In this document: piece by piece, positions 14,387 through 22,751 of the stretch | How the letters are laid out: every line of letters starts with the position of its first letter | How positions within the stretch are numbered: the stretch's first letter is position 1 | Origin: Thiogranum sp. | GTDB taxonomy: Bacteria; Pseudomonadota; Gammaproteobacteria; DSM-19610 | Direction of reading: 5' to 3' | Length of the DNA: 37,686 nt | Assembly (NCBI GenBank): GCA_030148915.1 | Contig: JASBSN010000060.1 | Location: 1-37,686, forward strand | The notes under the pieces: generated by a model | Seen by the model: the letters and a program-made list of their open reading frames with translations, nothing else | What the model was told of the DNA's origin: nothing | The model's database searches: none | Made by a program: the position numbers and the translations under genes

Positions 14387-15743
14387 AAAGATTCCAAACC
14401 ACCTGGGCGCTGAGAATGTCCACCGCCGCGTCGTACTCGCCACTCAGATTGCCGGCGGTCGCGGAAGTTTCGTTGATCTTCGGATCCTTCACGAACAGAT
14501 GCGCGTAACCGATATCAATGCCCACCGAGCGGCTGTAGCGGTAACCTACACCGAGCGACGCCCAGATGCGGTCTTCACCAGGAATGCGTGCGGTACGGTG
14601 ACTGGGATTCGGGATAGGCGATTCGTCCAACGCGGTCCCGGCGCGTAAGGTCCACTTGCTGTTATAGCGGTAGTCCACTCCCAAAGCGTAACGCCAGGAG
14701 TCGTTCCAGCTTTCGTCCACCACGGTATCCGGTTGGAAAGAATCGTACTGCACGCGCAATTCTTTGAAACTGCTCCAGCCGGTCCAGGTGGCGTCGGCCA
14801 TCACCGACCAGTTGTCGCCGACGTCGTGCCACAAGCTCACTGAGGCGCTCTGCGGCAGGTCGGCGTCGGCGGCCACATCCGTGGGCACGAAAATGCCGAA
14901 CTCGGAGAACTGGGGCTGGATGCCACTGAAACTGGCATTCCCGGTCAGCTGCTGCTTGATGCCCGAGCGGTAGCTGAGACCGAGACGCATCCGCGTGCTA
15001 GGTTCGTAAAGCAGACCCAGGTTGAACCCGCCCCCCCAGTTGTCCCCCTTAACCTGTGCCTGTCCGTCACTGCCCTGAGGGGTCAGACCGGCACAGCGCG
15101 CCGGATCCGCGCGCGGTACACCGCGCGCCTGTAACTGTGCCTGCGTGGGTGCGCACAGGCTGCCCTGATCCACCGCCTGAGTCAGTTTGGCTTCGATGTA
15201 TTGCAGGTTGACCCCCGCGCCCAGCGACCACTGCGGGCTGATCCGGTAGGCCACAGAGGGATTAAAGTTGACGCTGGTGACCTCAGACTCAATCGCCTGA
15301 TAGCGCCCTTTCCAGGTGCTGTCGTATTTGGTCGAAAGGGCGAAGGGGGCGTTGATGCCCAGACCGACGTACAGACCCTCGCCCAGCGGCGTGCTCATAT
15401 AGAGATTGGGGATGAGCCCGTTTTCTCCGCCATCGCCACCGTTGCCTCCGCTTACCGGGTTACCGAAAACGTCCGTGGCGCTGCCGCTGAATTTGGCCGA
15501 CGGGGCTACGTAATGCAGCGCGCCGACAACTTGCGCGGGCAAACGGGTCATGCCGGCGGGGTTAAAGTATAGGGTCGAGGCGTCGTTAGCGGAGGCGGCG
15601 CCTCCGGCATAGGCATTGCCGGTCTGGCTGGCACTCTGCTCGATCAGAGCAAAGCCGGCCGCCGCAGACAGCGATGAAACGCAGGTCAGAATCCCGCCGG
15701 TTATCAGCGGCAGAGTCGGAAGTTTGGCATATTTTAGGCGCAT
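14385..15743 (-). CDS. FadL/TodX-family outer-membrane transporter 1
   Basis: This 452-residue outer-membrane beta-barrel has a signal peptide followed by the classical mature FadL N-terminus AGFALIEQSASQTGNAYAGG and the NPAGMTRL motif. Alternating-strand sequences run through to a C-terminal strand ending VVWNL. FadL proteins move hydrophobic molecules across the outer membrane by lateral diffusion from the barrel. The actual substrate is not known. It is divergent from a second FadL-family gene across a 296-nt AT-rich region, and converges with tusA. Placement next to sulfur genes raises the possibility of a hydrophobic sulfur substrate, but fatty acids or hydrocarbons are equally possible. 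Confidence 0.9.
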   Translation of the reverse strand: MRLKYAKLPTLPLITGGILTCVSSLSAAAGFALIEQSASQTGNAYAGGAASANDASTLYFNPAGMTRLPAQVVGALHYVAPSAKFSGSATDVFGNPVSGGNGGDGGENGLIPNLYMSTPLGEGLYVGLGINAPFALSTKYDSTWKGRYQAIESEVTSVNFNPSVAYRISPQWSLGAGVNLQYIEAKLTQAVDQGSLCAPTQAQLQARGVPRADPARCAGLTPQGSDGQAQVKGDNWGGGFNLGLLYEPSTRMRLGLSYRSGIKQQLTGNASFSGIQPQFSEFGIFVPTDVAADADLPQSASVSLWHDVGDNWSVMADATWTGWSSFKELRVQYDSFQPDTVVDESWNDSWRYALGVDYRYNSKWTLRAGTALDESPIPNPSHRTARIPGEDRIWASLGVGYRYSRSVGIDIGYAHLFVKDPKINETSATAGNLSGEYDAAVDILSAQVVWNL

Positions 15744-15782
15744 CCTGGTCTCCTCACGCGTACTGTTGTGTCGTTGCTACGG

Positions 15783-15823
15783 TACTTGAGCATAGCGGCG
15801 GTCAGCGCGTCGGCTCAAGTATA
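15783..15823 (-). promoter_or_regulatory. Inverted repeat and -10 box upstream of FadL-family gene 1
   Basis: TACTTGAG (15783-15790) and CTCAAGTA (15814-15821) form a perfect 8-bp inverted repeat with a 23-nt spacer. The right arm overlaps a minus-strand TATACT (15823 to 15818), a plausible -10 box about 75 nt from the start codon. It could be a two-site operator or a leader stem. Confidence 0.4.
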
Positions 15824-15900
15824 GTCAAATTCGAGCGATCTATTAGGAGTCAGGGCTAAGTATTAGAGATTGCTGATATATAAATCGGGCATATTTATTG

Positions 15901-15933
15901 CTATGTGCTGATTCAGTGATTGACATCACATAG
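15901..15933. promoter_or_regulatory. Inverted repeat in the divergent FadL intergenic region
   Basis: CTATGTG (15901-15907) and CACATAG (15927-15933) form a perfect 7-bp inverted repeat with a 19-nt spacer, within the AT-rich region 107-139 nt before the second FadL gene. A TTGACA hexamer (15920-15925) lies between the arms and could be its -35 element, although no convincing -10 is placed at standard spacing. Confidence 0.3.
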
Positions 15934-16039
15934 GGTTGTATTACATCTTTGTGGTTAATCCCCAAGCAAATGTTGTTTATTTGCAACAGTAGAAAAGAAC
16001 GGGGAACACCATCAGGCATTCGGACACGAGGAACGGACT

Positions 16040-17536
16040 ATGAAAGGCATCCTGAAGCACACCCTGACGCCATTGGCACTGGCGTCTCTTCTGGTCGCGC
16101 CGCTGGCGCAGGCCACCAACGGATATTTTAAAATCGGCGCGGGCTCGAAGAATCGCGGTATGGCCGGCGCGGGTATCGCCTTCGGCCAGGACGCGATGAC
16201 GTCCGCGATCAACCCTGCGGCACTTTCAGGCATCGGCAGTCGGCTCGACGTCGGTGTCGAACTGTTCAAGCCCAAACGCTCGGGCGAAGTGGACGCGCGC
16301 GGCATGGCGATTCCGGATCTGGGTAACGGTCCCAGGCAGGGCGCCGTATCCGACGAGAAGAGTCGTTCCAACACATTCTTTATACCGCACCTGGGCATCT
16401 CCAAAGCGTGGTCTAAGCGCATCACCATCGGTATGGCGATGGTGGGCAACGGTGGCATGAACACGCGCTACGGCGACGCCGATACCGGAACCGGAAACAT
16501 TTATACCACCGCCTTCGCACCGGTTATCGGCGATACCAGCACGGGGGCTTTCCAGCCTGGCGGCCCCTCCGGTTTTGCCGGATTTCTCGAGGCGAACGGC
16601 GTGCCGGCCTCGCAGATGGACCCCAACCTCGCCGCCCTCTACACCAATCCGAACAGCGGTCCGTCGCTGGGCGTCAACCTGGCCCAGCTGCTGATCACGC
16701 CCACCATTGCCTATAAAATCGGCGATCATCACTCCATCGGGTTTTCGCCGGTGATCGGCTACCAAGCCTTCCGGGCCTACGGTCTGGGTCTGTTTCAGGG
16801 TTTATCCTCGAACCCCGGCAAGGTGACCAACAATGGTAACGACGAGGCCTACGGTATCGGTGCGCAGATCGGTTACCTGGGCACGTTCGGGCCGGTGTCT
16901 ATTGGCGCCACCGCGCGTTCGAAGATTTATATGGAAGAGTTCGACGACTACGCCGGTCTGTTTGCCGAACAGGGCGATTTCGATATTCCGCCGACCTTCG
17001 GTGCCGGTGTCGCCTTCCAGGCCACGCCGGGGCTGACGATCGCCGCCGACGTGACGCGTATTCTGTATAGCGAAGTCGCCGCCATCGCCAACAAAGGACC
17101 CACGGCCGATGAATTCTTCAACGCGCTGACCGGTTCTTTAATCGGCAATCCCGCCCTGGTGTCCAATCCGCTCGGCAGCAACGACGGTTGGGGTTTTGGT
17201 TGGGACGACGTCTGGGTGTACAAGATCGGCGTCAATTACGCCTATAATAACGACTGGACCTTCCGCGCCGGTTTCAACTATTCCCAGGTGCCCTATGACA
17301 ATGATCAGGCACTGTTCAACGTGTTGGCCCCGGCGGTCGTTGAAAAGCACATCACGGCCGGTTTCACCCGCAGCCTGAGTCCGGCGAGCGAAATCACAGT
17401 GACGTATATGCACGCCCTGCGCAACAACGTCGACTATACCTATCAGGGTACCGGTGCCAATGCCGGTTTCAGCTACACGGCCGAGAACAACATGTATCAA
17501 AATGCGCTCGAGGTCAGCTACGGCCTGCGTTTCTGA
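16040..17536 (+). CDS. FadL/OmpP1-family outer-membrane transporter 2
   Basis: A 498-residue outer-membrane barrel protein with signal peptide (cleavage after LAQA) and a FadL/OmpP1-like N-terminal hatch (GAGSKNRGMAGAGIAF, AMTSAINPAALSGI). The C-terminus ends EVSYGLRF, with the terminal Phe expected of Bam-assembled barrels. It differs from its divergent neighbour in the hatch sequence, so the two are not recent duplicates. The family imports hydrophobic compounds; the substrate here is unknown. The following gene encodes a periplasmic protein, after a terminator. Confidence 0.88.
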   Translation: MKGILKHTLTPLALASLLVAPLAQATNGYFKIGAGSKNRGMAGAGIAFGQDAMTSAINPAALSGIGSRLDVGVELFKPKRSGEVDARGMAIPDLGNGPRQGAVSDEKSRSNTFFIPHLGISKAWSKRITIGMAMVGNGGMNTRYGDADTGTGNIYTTAFAPVIGDTSTGAFQPGGPSGFAGFLEANGVPASQMDPNLAALYTNPNSGPSLGVNLAQLLITPTIAYKIGDHHSIGFSPVIGYQAFRAYGLGLFQGLSSNPGKVTNNGNDEAYGIGAQIGYLGTFGPVSIGATARSKIYMEEFDDYAGLFAEQGDFDIPPTFGAGVAFQATPGLTIAADVTRILYSEVAAIANKGPTADEFFNALTGSLIGNPALVSNPLGSNDGWGFGWDDVWVYKIGVNYAYNNDWTFRAGFNYSQVPYDNDQALFNVLAPAVVEKHITAGFTRSLSPASEITVTYMHALRNNVDYTYQGTGANAGFSYTAENNMYQNALEVSYGLRF

Positions 17537-17581
17537 GCAGTGGTTCCGCCCGTATACCCTGTTGTGGTGTACCGACTACGC

Positions 17582-17615
17582 AAAGGCCGTGCAGGAGCGC
17601 GGCCTTTCTATATTT
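17582..17615 (+). terminator. Intrinsic terminator after FadL-family gene 2
   Basis: AAAGGCCG (17582-17589) pairs perfectly with CGGCCTTT (17600-17607), followed by CTATATTTT. It is 45 nt after the stop codon. Confidence 0.75.
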
Positions 17616-17698
17616 TGAAGCAAATACGCAGTCGTAACCCAGAATAGGTTTTAATAGAATCCACCAGGGTCATTAGCCCACGGATCGAGGAGAGAGGA

Positions 17699-18631
17699 AT
17701 GAACATCATCAAACGAATAAAGTCAGTAGCGGTGCTGGCGGCTGTGTTGTTATTACCGCTGGCCGGCGGGGTACAGGCGGCCGAATATTTCAAACCGTTT
17801 GTGCTGGCCTCCAACGGCCCCGGTGATTTTGCCGCCAAGGTAGAGGAAACCAAGGCTGCGTTGACCGGCGCAGGTTTTCAGATACTGGGGGCTTACAGCC
17901 CTTATTCGAACACCTTCGTCGACAACGCCGAAGTCATTGTAGTCACCAATGACGAGCTGAAAAAAACCGCAGCAATGAGCGAATACGGCGGTTTTGCCGC
18001 ACCCTGGCGCGTCGCGGTCACGCAAGTCGGCAACGACATCCAGGTCTCCTACGTCAATCCTATCTATCTGGCCAATGCCTACCGCCTGAAGAGCGATCTG
18101 AACGGCGTCAGCGCGGCGCTGAAAAAAGCGCTGGGCGAGCAGGAGACGTTTGGCGCCAATAAGGGCAAGACCGCTCGCAAGCTGCGTAAGTACCACTATA
18201 CCTTCGGTATGGAGTATTTTGACGATGTCTATAATCTGGCCGAATACGACAGTCACCAGCAGGCGGTGGCCACCGTGGAGAAAAATCTCGCCGCCGGCCT
18301 CGGTGGCGTGACCAAGGTCTATCGGCTGGATTTGCCGGGCAAAGTGACGGTGTTCGGCGTGGCCCGCAAGGCCAAGGACAAAGACCACGAAGATATGGAC
18401 GAGCAGCACATCATGAGCGTGGTCGATTTCGGTGAGTTGAAGGGCACCGCATATCTGCCTTACGAAATCATGGTCGATGGCAACAAAGTGATTGCACTGC
18501 ACATGCGCTTTCGTATGGCGGTGCACTACCCGGACTTGAAAATGATGGGCAGCAACAGCTTCATGAATATTATGCCCAGCCCGAATGCCATTTATAAGGC
18601 GCTCGTCGCGGTGGCCGGTGGTTCTGAATAG
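17699..18631 (+). CDS. Periplasmic protein with two DUF302-like halves
   Basis: The 310-residue protein has a clear Sec signal peptide (cleavage near VQAAEY) and a strong ribosome-binding site (ggagagagga). I see two halves with the same pattern: a VE..K/L helix, a segment with a variable loop, then PWRVAVTQVGNDIQVSYVNP in the first half and LPYEIMVDGNKVIALHMRF in the second, both followed by a helix. This resembles the DUF302 fold in tandem; the match is by eye only. No cofactor motif or catalytic residue is evident, and there are no cysteines in the mature part. It stands between FadL gene 2 and the chemoreceptors, with its own terminator. Confidence 0.65.
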   Translation: MNIIKRIKSVAVLAAVLLLPLAGGVQAAEYFKPFVLASNGPGDFAAKVEETKAALTGAGFQILGAYSPYSNTFVDNAEVIVVTNDELKKTAAMSEYGGFAAPWRVAVTQVGNDIQVSYVNPIYLANAYRLKSDLNGVSAALKKALGEQETFGANKGKTARKLRKYHYTFGMEYFDDVYNLAEYDSHQQAVATVEKNLAAGLGGVTKVYRLDLPGKVTVFGVARKAKDKDHEDMDEQHIMSVVDFGELKGTAYLPYEIMVDGNKVIALHMRFRMAVHYPDLKMMGSNSFMNIMPSPNAIYKALVAVAGGSE

Positions 18632-18656
18632 ACAGAACGTCGGCGAAGATTTCTGG

Positions 18657-18680
18657 CCCCGCTTAGGCGGGGTTTTTTTT
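18657..18680 (+). terminator. Intrinsic terminator after the DUF302-like gene
   Basis: CCCCGC (18657-18662) pairs with GCGGGG (18667-18672) around TTAG, followed by eight T residues, 26 nt after the stop. Confidence 0.92.
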
Positions 18681-18738
18681 GTCCGCTGTTTCAGGCTGCA
18701 TTGGATCACGCCGAAAGCGTGACGGCGGTCACAAAAAG

Positions 18739-18766
18739 TAAAGATTCGTCGACGTCCGGCCGCTAC
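18739..18766 (+). promoter_or_regulatory. Sigma-28 (FliA)-like promoter of chemoreceptor 1
   Basis: TAAAGATT (18739-18746) and GCCGCTAC (18759-18766) resemble the flagellar sigma-28 consensus TAAAGTTT/GCCGATAA. The spacer is 12 bp, one more than the classical 11. It ends 46 nt before the ATG, directly after the preceding terminator. Confidence 0.55.
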
Positions 18767-18812
18767 CCTACCACTCCAGACCCATGGAGGCGACGGATCT
18801 CCGAGGGAGCGT

Positions 18813-19931
18813 ATGGACAGACGAGAAGCCAATACCGTGGCGCGGTTGCTCACCGACCGGCGCGTCCTGACGCTGGCCGGATCCGCTGGGCTTGTCCTGA
18901 TAGCCGCTTTTCTGGCCTCGCGCTACCACTCTTTGCTGCTGGCCGCGGCGGCCGGGCTGCTGGTGGGGTGGCTGGCGATACAGCTGCGGCGCTATCGCGC
19001 GGTGGACTGGACAGCGCAATTTGCCGTGGCGCTGAGGGCGGCCGGAGGCGGCAGCCAATACGCACTAATGGCGCAAGACCCGTCCACGCCATCGCACCTG
19101 GTGCAGGCGTACAACACCATGCTTGGCGCCCTGAACGCGCGCCAGGTCGACCTCGATACCCGGGACCGACAGATGACGGTCACGGCCTCCGGGCTCACCG
19201 CGCAGATCAGACAGGCGCTGGCGCAGGCGCTCGGTGATGCCCAGGCCATCGAGTCCGCGGTGACCGAGTTGACCGGGGCGGTGGAGGAAGTGGCGAGCAG
19301 TTCGGCGCAGGCCGCGGCCTCTTCGCGCCAGGCGAACAAGGGCGCCGATGAAGGCAAGCTGGTGATGACCGAAGCGCTTGGCTCCATGGACTTGCTCAGC
19401 GGTGAGTTGAGCAATGCCCGCCAGGCGATGCAGCAGCTGGACGCCCACATCGAGAGTATCGGTGGGGTGCTGGATGTGATCCGGGGCATTGCCGAGCAGA
19501 CCAATATGCTGGCGCTGAATGCCGCCATCGAGGCGGCGCGCGCCGGTGACCAGGGCCGCGGTTTCGCCGTGGTGGCCGACGAGGTACGAAACCTAGCCGG
19601 GCGTACGCAGCATTCAACGCAGGAAATCCAGGCGATGATCGAACGCGTGCAGAGCGGCGCGCGCAAGGTGGTCGAGGTGGTTGTCGAGGGAGACAACCAG
19701 GCCAAGGTGTGCGAAGAACAGATCGAGACGGCCTGCGTTTCGCTGGCGGAGATGTCCGGCGAAATCACCGCGATCAATAGCCTCACCGCCCAAATCGACC
19801 AACTGGCCACCCGCCAGCACGAAGTCGTTACCCGGTTGGGTCGGCAGATGAGCGAGGCGGCCGAGAGCCGTCAGCGGGCGCTGGAAAATTGCGGGCTGGA
19901 CGAGGTGGCCGAGGAAGAGCGCGAGGCGTGA
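18813..19931 (+). CDS. Methyl-accepting chemotaxis protein without periplasmic sensor domain
   Basis: A 372-residue chemoreceptor. The N-terminus has two hydrophobic segments (about residues 18-34 and 37-55) separated by only a few residues, so no periplasmic ligand-binding domain exists. A coiled-coil methylation region follows, then the highly conserved hairpin tip ([39 protein letters not shown]) around residues 227-260. The family controls CheA kinase through CheW. The C-terminus lacks a CheR-tethering pentapeptide. The following gene is another receptor of similar design. With no outside sensor it may respond to membrane or cytoplasmic state. Confidence 0.9.
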   Translation: MDRREANTVARLLTDRRVLTLAGSAGLVLIAAFLASRYHSLLLAAAAGLLVGWLAIQLRRYRAVDWTAQFAVALRAAGGGSQYALMAQDPSTPSHLVQAYNTMLGALNARQVDLDTRDRQMTVTASGLTAQIRQALAQALGDAQAIESAVTELTGAVEEVASSSAQAAASSRQANKGADEGKLVMTEALGSMDLLSGELSNARQAMQQLDAHIESIGGVLDVIRGIAEQTNMLALNAAIEAARAGDQGRGFAVVADEVRNLAGRTQHSTQEIQAMIERVQSGARKVVEVVVEGDNQAKVCEEQIETACVSLAEMSGEITAINSLTAQIDQLATRQHEVVTRLGRQMSEAAESRQRALENCGLDEVAEEEREA

Positions 19932-19951
19932 TAAAACCGCCATCACGGCTA

Positions 19952-19978
19952 TTAAGCCGGACGTGCTTGTGCCGTAAC
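19952..19978 (+). promoter_or_regulatory. Sigma-28-like promoter of chemoreceptor 2
   Basis: TTAAGCCG (19952-19959), an 11-bp spacer and GCCGTAAC (19971-19978) partly match the sigma-28 consensus, with the exact classical spacing and the core GCCG conserved. It lies in the 121-nt gap between the two receptor genes. Confidence 0.4.
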
Positions 19979-20052
19979 AGTGGGCAGAGAAGCTGCGGAC
20001 CGCCCGGCTGCCCCAGGCTCTATAACGGGTTAGAGGATTGAGCGAGAAAATT

Positions 20053-21231
20053 ATGAAACCAAGTATTTTACGCAATCTGCTGATCGCATGTGTGTCCTTC
20101 GGTCTGGTGATGGGGACGCTGTTCGCTGTGTTCACCGATTTGTTCGTCGACTGGAAAGAGGGGATGTACATCTGGTTCTTTGGCTTGTGTATCGTCGGGG
20201 GCATCGCCTGCGGTGTGGCTATCTATGGTCTGGTGCACGTGATGTTACTGGGGCGCCTGAAGCGTATTTCCGAGATCGCCAACGCCATCAGCCAGAACGA
20301 TATTTCCCATACCTGTGACATACAGAGCCACGATCTGATCGGCGAGATCGTTGACGCCTTCAACCAGATGGCCGCCAATCTGCGCAACATGATCGGGCAG
20401 ATCACCGGTGTGACCAGTCAGCTCGCTGCCGCCGCCGAGGAGACCTCGACGATCACCGACGAAACCAGTCGCGGAGTCCACGCCCAGCAGTCGGAAATCG
20501 ACAGCATTGCTTCGGCCATGAACGAAATGACCGGCACGGTGCAGGAAGTGGCGCGTAATGCCGCGGATGCCTCGAGCGCGGCGCAAACCGCTGACAGCGA
20601 AGCCAAAAGCGGTGCGCTGGTGGCCACCGAGGCGATCGGCGGCATAGAGGCGCTGGTCCACGAAGTGGACTCCGCCGCCCAGGTAATCCGTAACCTGGAA
20701 AAAGAGAGCGAGAATATCGGCTCGGTACTGGATGTGATTCGCGGCATTGCCGAGCAGACCAATCTGTTGGCGCTGAATGCGGCCATCGAAGCGGCGCGGG
20801 CCGGCGAGCAGGGCCGCGGCTTTGCGGTGGTGGCGGACGAAGTGCGTACCCTGGCCAGCCGTACCCAGCAGTCCACTCAGGAGATTCAGGACATGATCCT
20901 GCGCCTGCAGAGCGGTGCCGGCAACGCGGTAAAAGTCATGGAGGGCGCCCAGAGCAAAGCTCAGCAAAGTTCCGATCTGGTCGAAAAAGCGGCCGAATCA
21001 CTGGCCATGATCGCCGGCTCGGTATCGGCTATCAACGATATGAATACCATGATCGCCAGCGCCGCTGAGGAACAGAGCGCGGTAGCGGGTGAAATGCAAA
21101 GCAACATGAACAACATCCGTGAAGTCGCAGACCGTTCCGCCGACGGCGCGCAACAGACCGCCCAGGCCAGTGAGGAGCTGGCCAGGCTGGCGGCCGAACA
21201 GCAGACGCTGATGGCGAAGTTCAAAGTTTAA
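20053..21231 (+). CDS. Methyl-accepting chemotaxis protein with HAMP domain, minimal periplasmic loop
   Basis: A 392-residue receptor from the ATG at 20053; a TTG at 20038 would add five residues but lies directly against the gagga sequence, too close for initiation. Two membrane segments (roughly residues 8-26 and 38-60) enclose a loop of only about a dozen residues ([13 protein letters not shown]). A HAMP-like segment follows ([20 protein letters not shown]), then the signalling domain with [20 protein letters not shown] near residue 230. It shares the sensorless layout of the preceding receptor, although the rest of the sequence differs. A strong terminator follows. Confidence 0.9.
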   Translation: MKPSILRNLLIACVSFGLVMGTLFAVFTDLFVDWKEGMYIWFFGLCIVGGIACGVAIYGLVHVMLLGRLKRISEIANAISQNDISHTCDIQSHDLIGEIVDAFNQMAANLRNMIGQITGVTSQLAAAAEETSTITDETSRGVHAQQSEIDSIASAMNEMTGTVQEVARNAADASSAAQTADSEAKSGALVATEAIGGIEALVHEVDSAAQVIRNLEKESENIGSVLDVIRGIAEQTNLLALNAAIEAARAGEQGRGFAVVADEVRTLASRTQQSTQEIQDMILRLQSGAGNAVKVMEGAQSKAQQSSDLVEKAAESLAMIAGSVSAINDMNTMIASAAEEQSAVAGEMQSNMNNIREVADRSADGAQQTAQASEELARLAAEQQTLMAKFKV

Positions 21232-21253
21232 AGCCGCTCTGTCCGGCACAGTC

Positions 21254-21282
21254 ACCGGGCGGTTTATCGCCCGGTTTTTTTT
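21254..21282 (+). terminator. Intrinsic terminator after chemoreceptor 2
   Basis: ACCGGGCG (21254-21261) pairs perfectly with CGCCCGGT (21268-21275) around GTTTAT, followed by a run of T residues; 22 nt after the stop. Confidence 0.93.
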
Positions 21283-21350
21283 GCGCGGCCCCTCGGCCGT
21301 CGACAAAAAAACATGCAAAATCCCGTTTACTCCTGTATGGTTCCCGGCCT

Positions 21351-21371
21351 GATCAATATTTTTTATTGCAT
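21351..21371. promoter_or_regulatory. Candidate LysR-type binding site upstream of the LysR gene
   Basis: CAATA (21354-21358) and TATTG (21364-21368) form an inverted repeat with a five-T centre, inside the imperfect dyad GATCAAT...ATTGCATC. AT-rich interrupted dyads of this size are typical LysR-family binding sites. It lies about 60-80 nt before the start codon and could serve autoregulation. Confidence 0.35.
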
Positions 21372-21432
21372 CTAAAGTTATCAAGATGGCGTCGTCCTGG
21401 CGCCAGGGTAAAGCGGGTTAGAGTCGACAAGT

Positions 21433-22341
21433 ATGGCAGATCGGAGATTGCAGGTTTTTCACACAGTCGCTCGACTGTTAAGTTTTACCAAGGCGGCGGA
21501 ATCGCTGCACATGACCCAGCCCGCAGTGACTTTCCAGGTGCGCCAGCTGGAAGAGCATTTCAACACCCGGCTGTTTGACCGCACCCATAATCGTATCAGT
21601 CTCACCGAGGCCGGCAGCCGGGTGTACGAATACTCGGACAAGATTTTCGAGCTGTATGCGGAAATGGAAAGCGCCGTGCGCGAAATGACCGGCGATGTCA
21701 GCGGTGTGCTGATGCTCGGGGCGAGCACCACCATCGCCGAATACATGCTGCCGGCACTGCTGGGCGATTTCAAAAAGAAATACCCGGACGTCAATGTGCA
21801 GCTCAAGGTATCGAATTCCGACGGCATTGTGCACATGGTCGAAAACAACATTATCGATCTGGGCGTGGTCGAATCCCCGGTGATGAATAAAAACCTGGTG
21901 GTCGAGGTCTGTCGCGTCGACAAGCTGGTAGCCGTAGTGGCGCCGCAGCACCCCCTGGCGGGGCGCACCTCCGTGAATATCCACGAGTTGCTCGATTACC
22001 CCTACATCTGCCGCGAGGAAGGCTCCGGCACCCGCGAAGTTATCGCCGACTACATGACCGGGCAGGGCATCAATAGCGGCCAGGTCAATCTGACCATGGA
22101 ACTCGGTAGCCCCGAGTCGATCAAAGGTGCGGTCGAAGCCGGCATGGGTCTTTCCATTATCTCTTCGGCGACCGTACAGAAAGAGCTGAAACTTGGCACC
22201 CTGGTCTCGCTGGTCCTTGACCCGAGCCTGGAACGCCCCTTCTCTTTTGTGCACCAAAAGCAGAAATTTCGCCACCGTGCCATGGATGAGCTGCTGGAAT
22301 TCGCCCGAAACTACTGCAAAGCCCACCCCGAAGTTGTATAA
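21433..22341 (+). CDS. LysR-family transcriptional regulator
   Basis: A 302-residue regulator. The N-terminal winged helix-turn-helix is clear (LQVFHTVARLLSFTKAAESL, MTQPAVTFQVRQLEEHFNTR, TEAGSRVYEYS), and a periplasmic-binding-protein-like effector domain runs from about residue 90 to the end (LMLGASTTIAEYMLP, ICREEGSGTREV, LGSPESIKGAVEAGMG). The effector domain resembles the CysL/YwfK-CbbR branch, but the ligand cannot be read from sequence. It heads a compact three-gene unit with an unknown small protein (8-nt gap) and a PerM-type protein, so these may be its co-transcribed neighbours rather than regulatory targets. Confidence 0.92.
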   Translation: MADRRLQVFHTVARLLSFTKAAESLHMTQPAVTFQVRQLEEHFNTRLFDRTHNRISLTEAGSRVYEYSDKIFELYAEMESAVREMTGDVSGVLMLGASTTIAEYMLPALLGDFKKKYPDVNVQLKVSNSDGIVHMVENNIIDLGVVESPVMNKNLVVEVCRVDKLVAVVAPQHPLAGRTSVNIHELLDYPYICREEGSGTREVIADYMTGQGINSGQVNLTMELGSPESIKGAVEAGMGLSIISSATVQKELKLGTLVSLVLDPSLERPFSFVHQKQKFRHRAMDELLEFARNYCKAHPEVV

Positions 22342-22349
22342 AGTGGGGC

Positions 22350-22751
22350 ATGACGCCTGAACAAAAAGACGCGTTGCTGCAACTGCTGGAAGCGTTACCG
22401 GCCGCCGACCTGGAGGCGGTGACGCGCTTTGCCGAGTTTCTTCTCAGTCGTCGCGACGGCGCCCTGGCCGAGCGCATACTCGCCGCACCCGCGGCGGCGT
22501 CGCTTCCCGTGCCGGTGGAAATCCCGCCGCCGGAAAACATTCCCCGCCCCGAGAACGAGAAGGTGGTAGCCGCCGTAAAGCGCCTGTCGAAAACCTATTT
22601 CATGCTGGACAAGAAAAAAATGCTCGGTATGACTTCCGATCTGGTGACCCAGCACATCCTGCACGGGCGTGCGTCCGAGGAGGTGGTCGACGAGCTGCAA
22701 AGCCTGTTCGAACAGCACTACCGGCAACTCAAGCAAGGCGACGCCGACTGA
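22350..22751 (+). CDS. Small unknown protein between LysR and PerM genes
   Basis: A 133-residue soluble protein that I do not recognise. The first ~50 residues are helical and Leu/Ala-rich (MTPEQKDALLQLLEALPAAD), a Pro-rich linker follows (VEIPPPENIPRPENE), then a charged helical C-terminal half (VVAAVKRLSKTYFMLDKKKM, VTQHILHGRASEEVVDELQS). No signal peptide, membrane segment or Cys/His motif is present. It starts 8 nt after lysR, and its stop overlaps the next start by one base, so it is certainly part of the operon. The two-part helical layout suggests a binding or regulatory adaptor, but function is unassigned. Confidence 0.8.
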   Translation: MTPEQKDALLQLLEALPAADLEAVTRFAEFLLSRRDGALAERILAAPAAASLPVPVEIPPPENIPRPENEKVVAAVKRLSKTYFMLDKKKMLGMTSDLVTQHILHGRASEEVVDELQSLFEQHYRQLKQGDAD

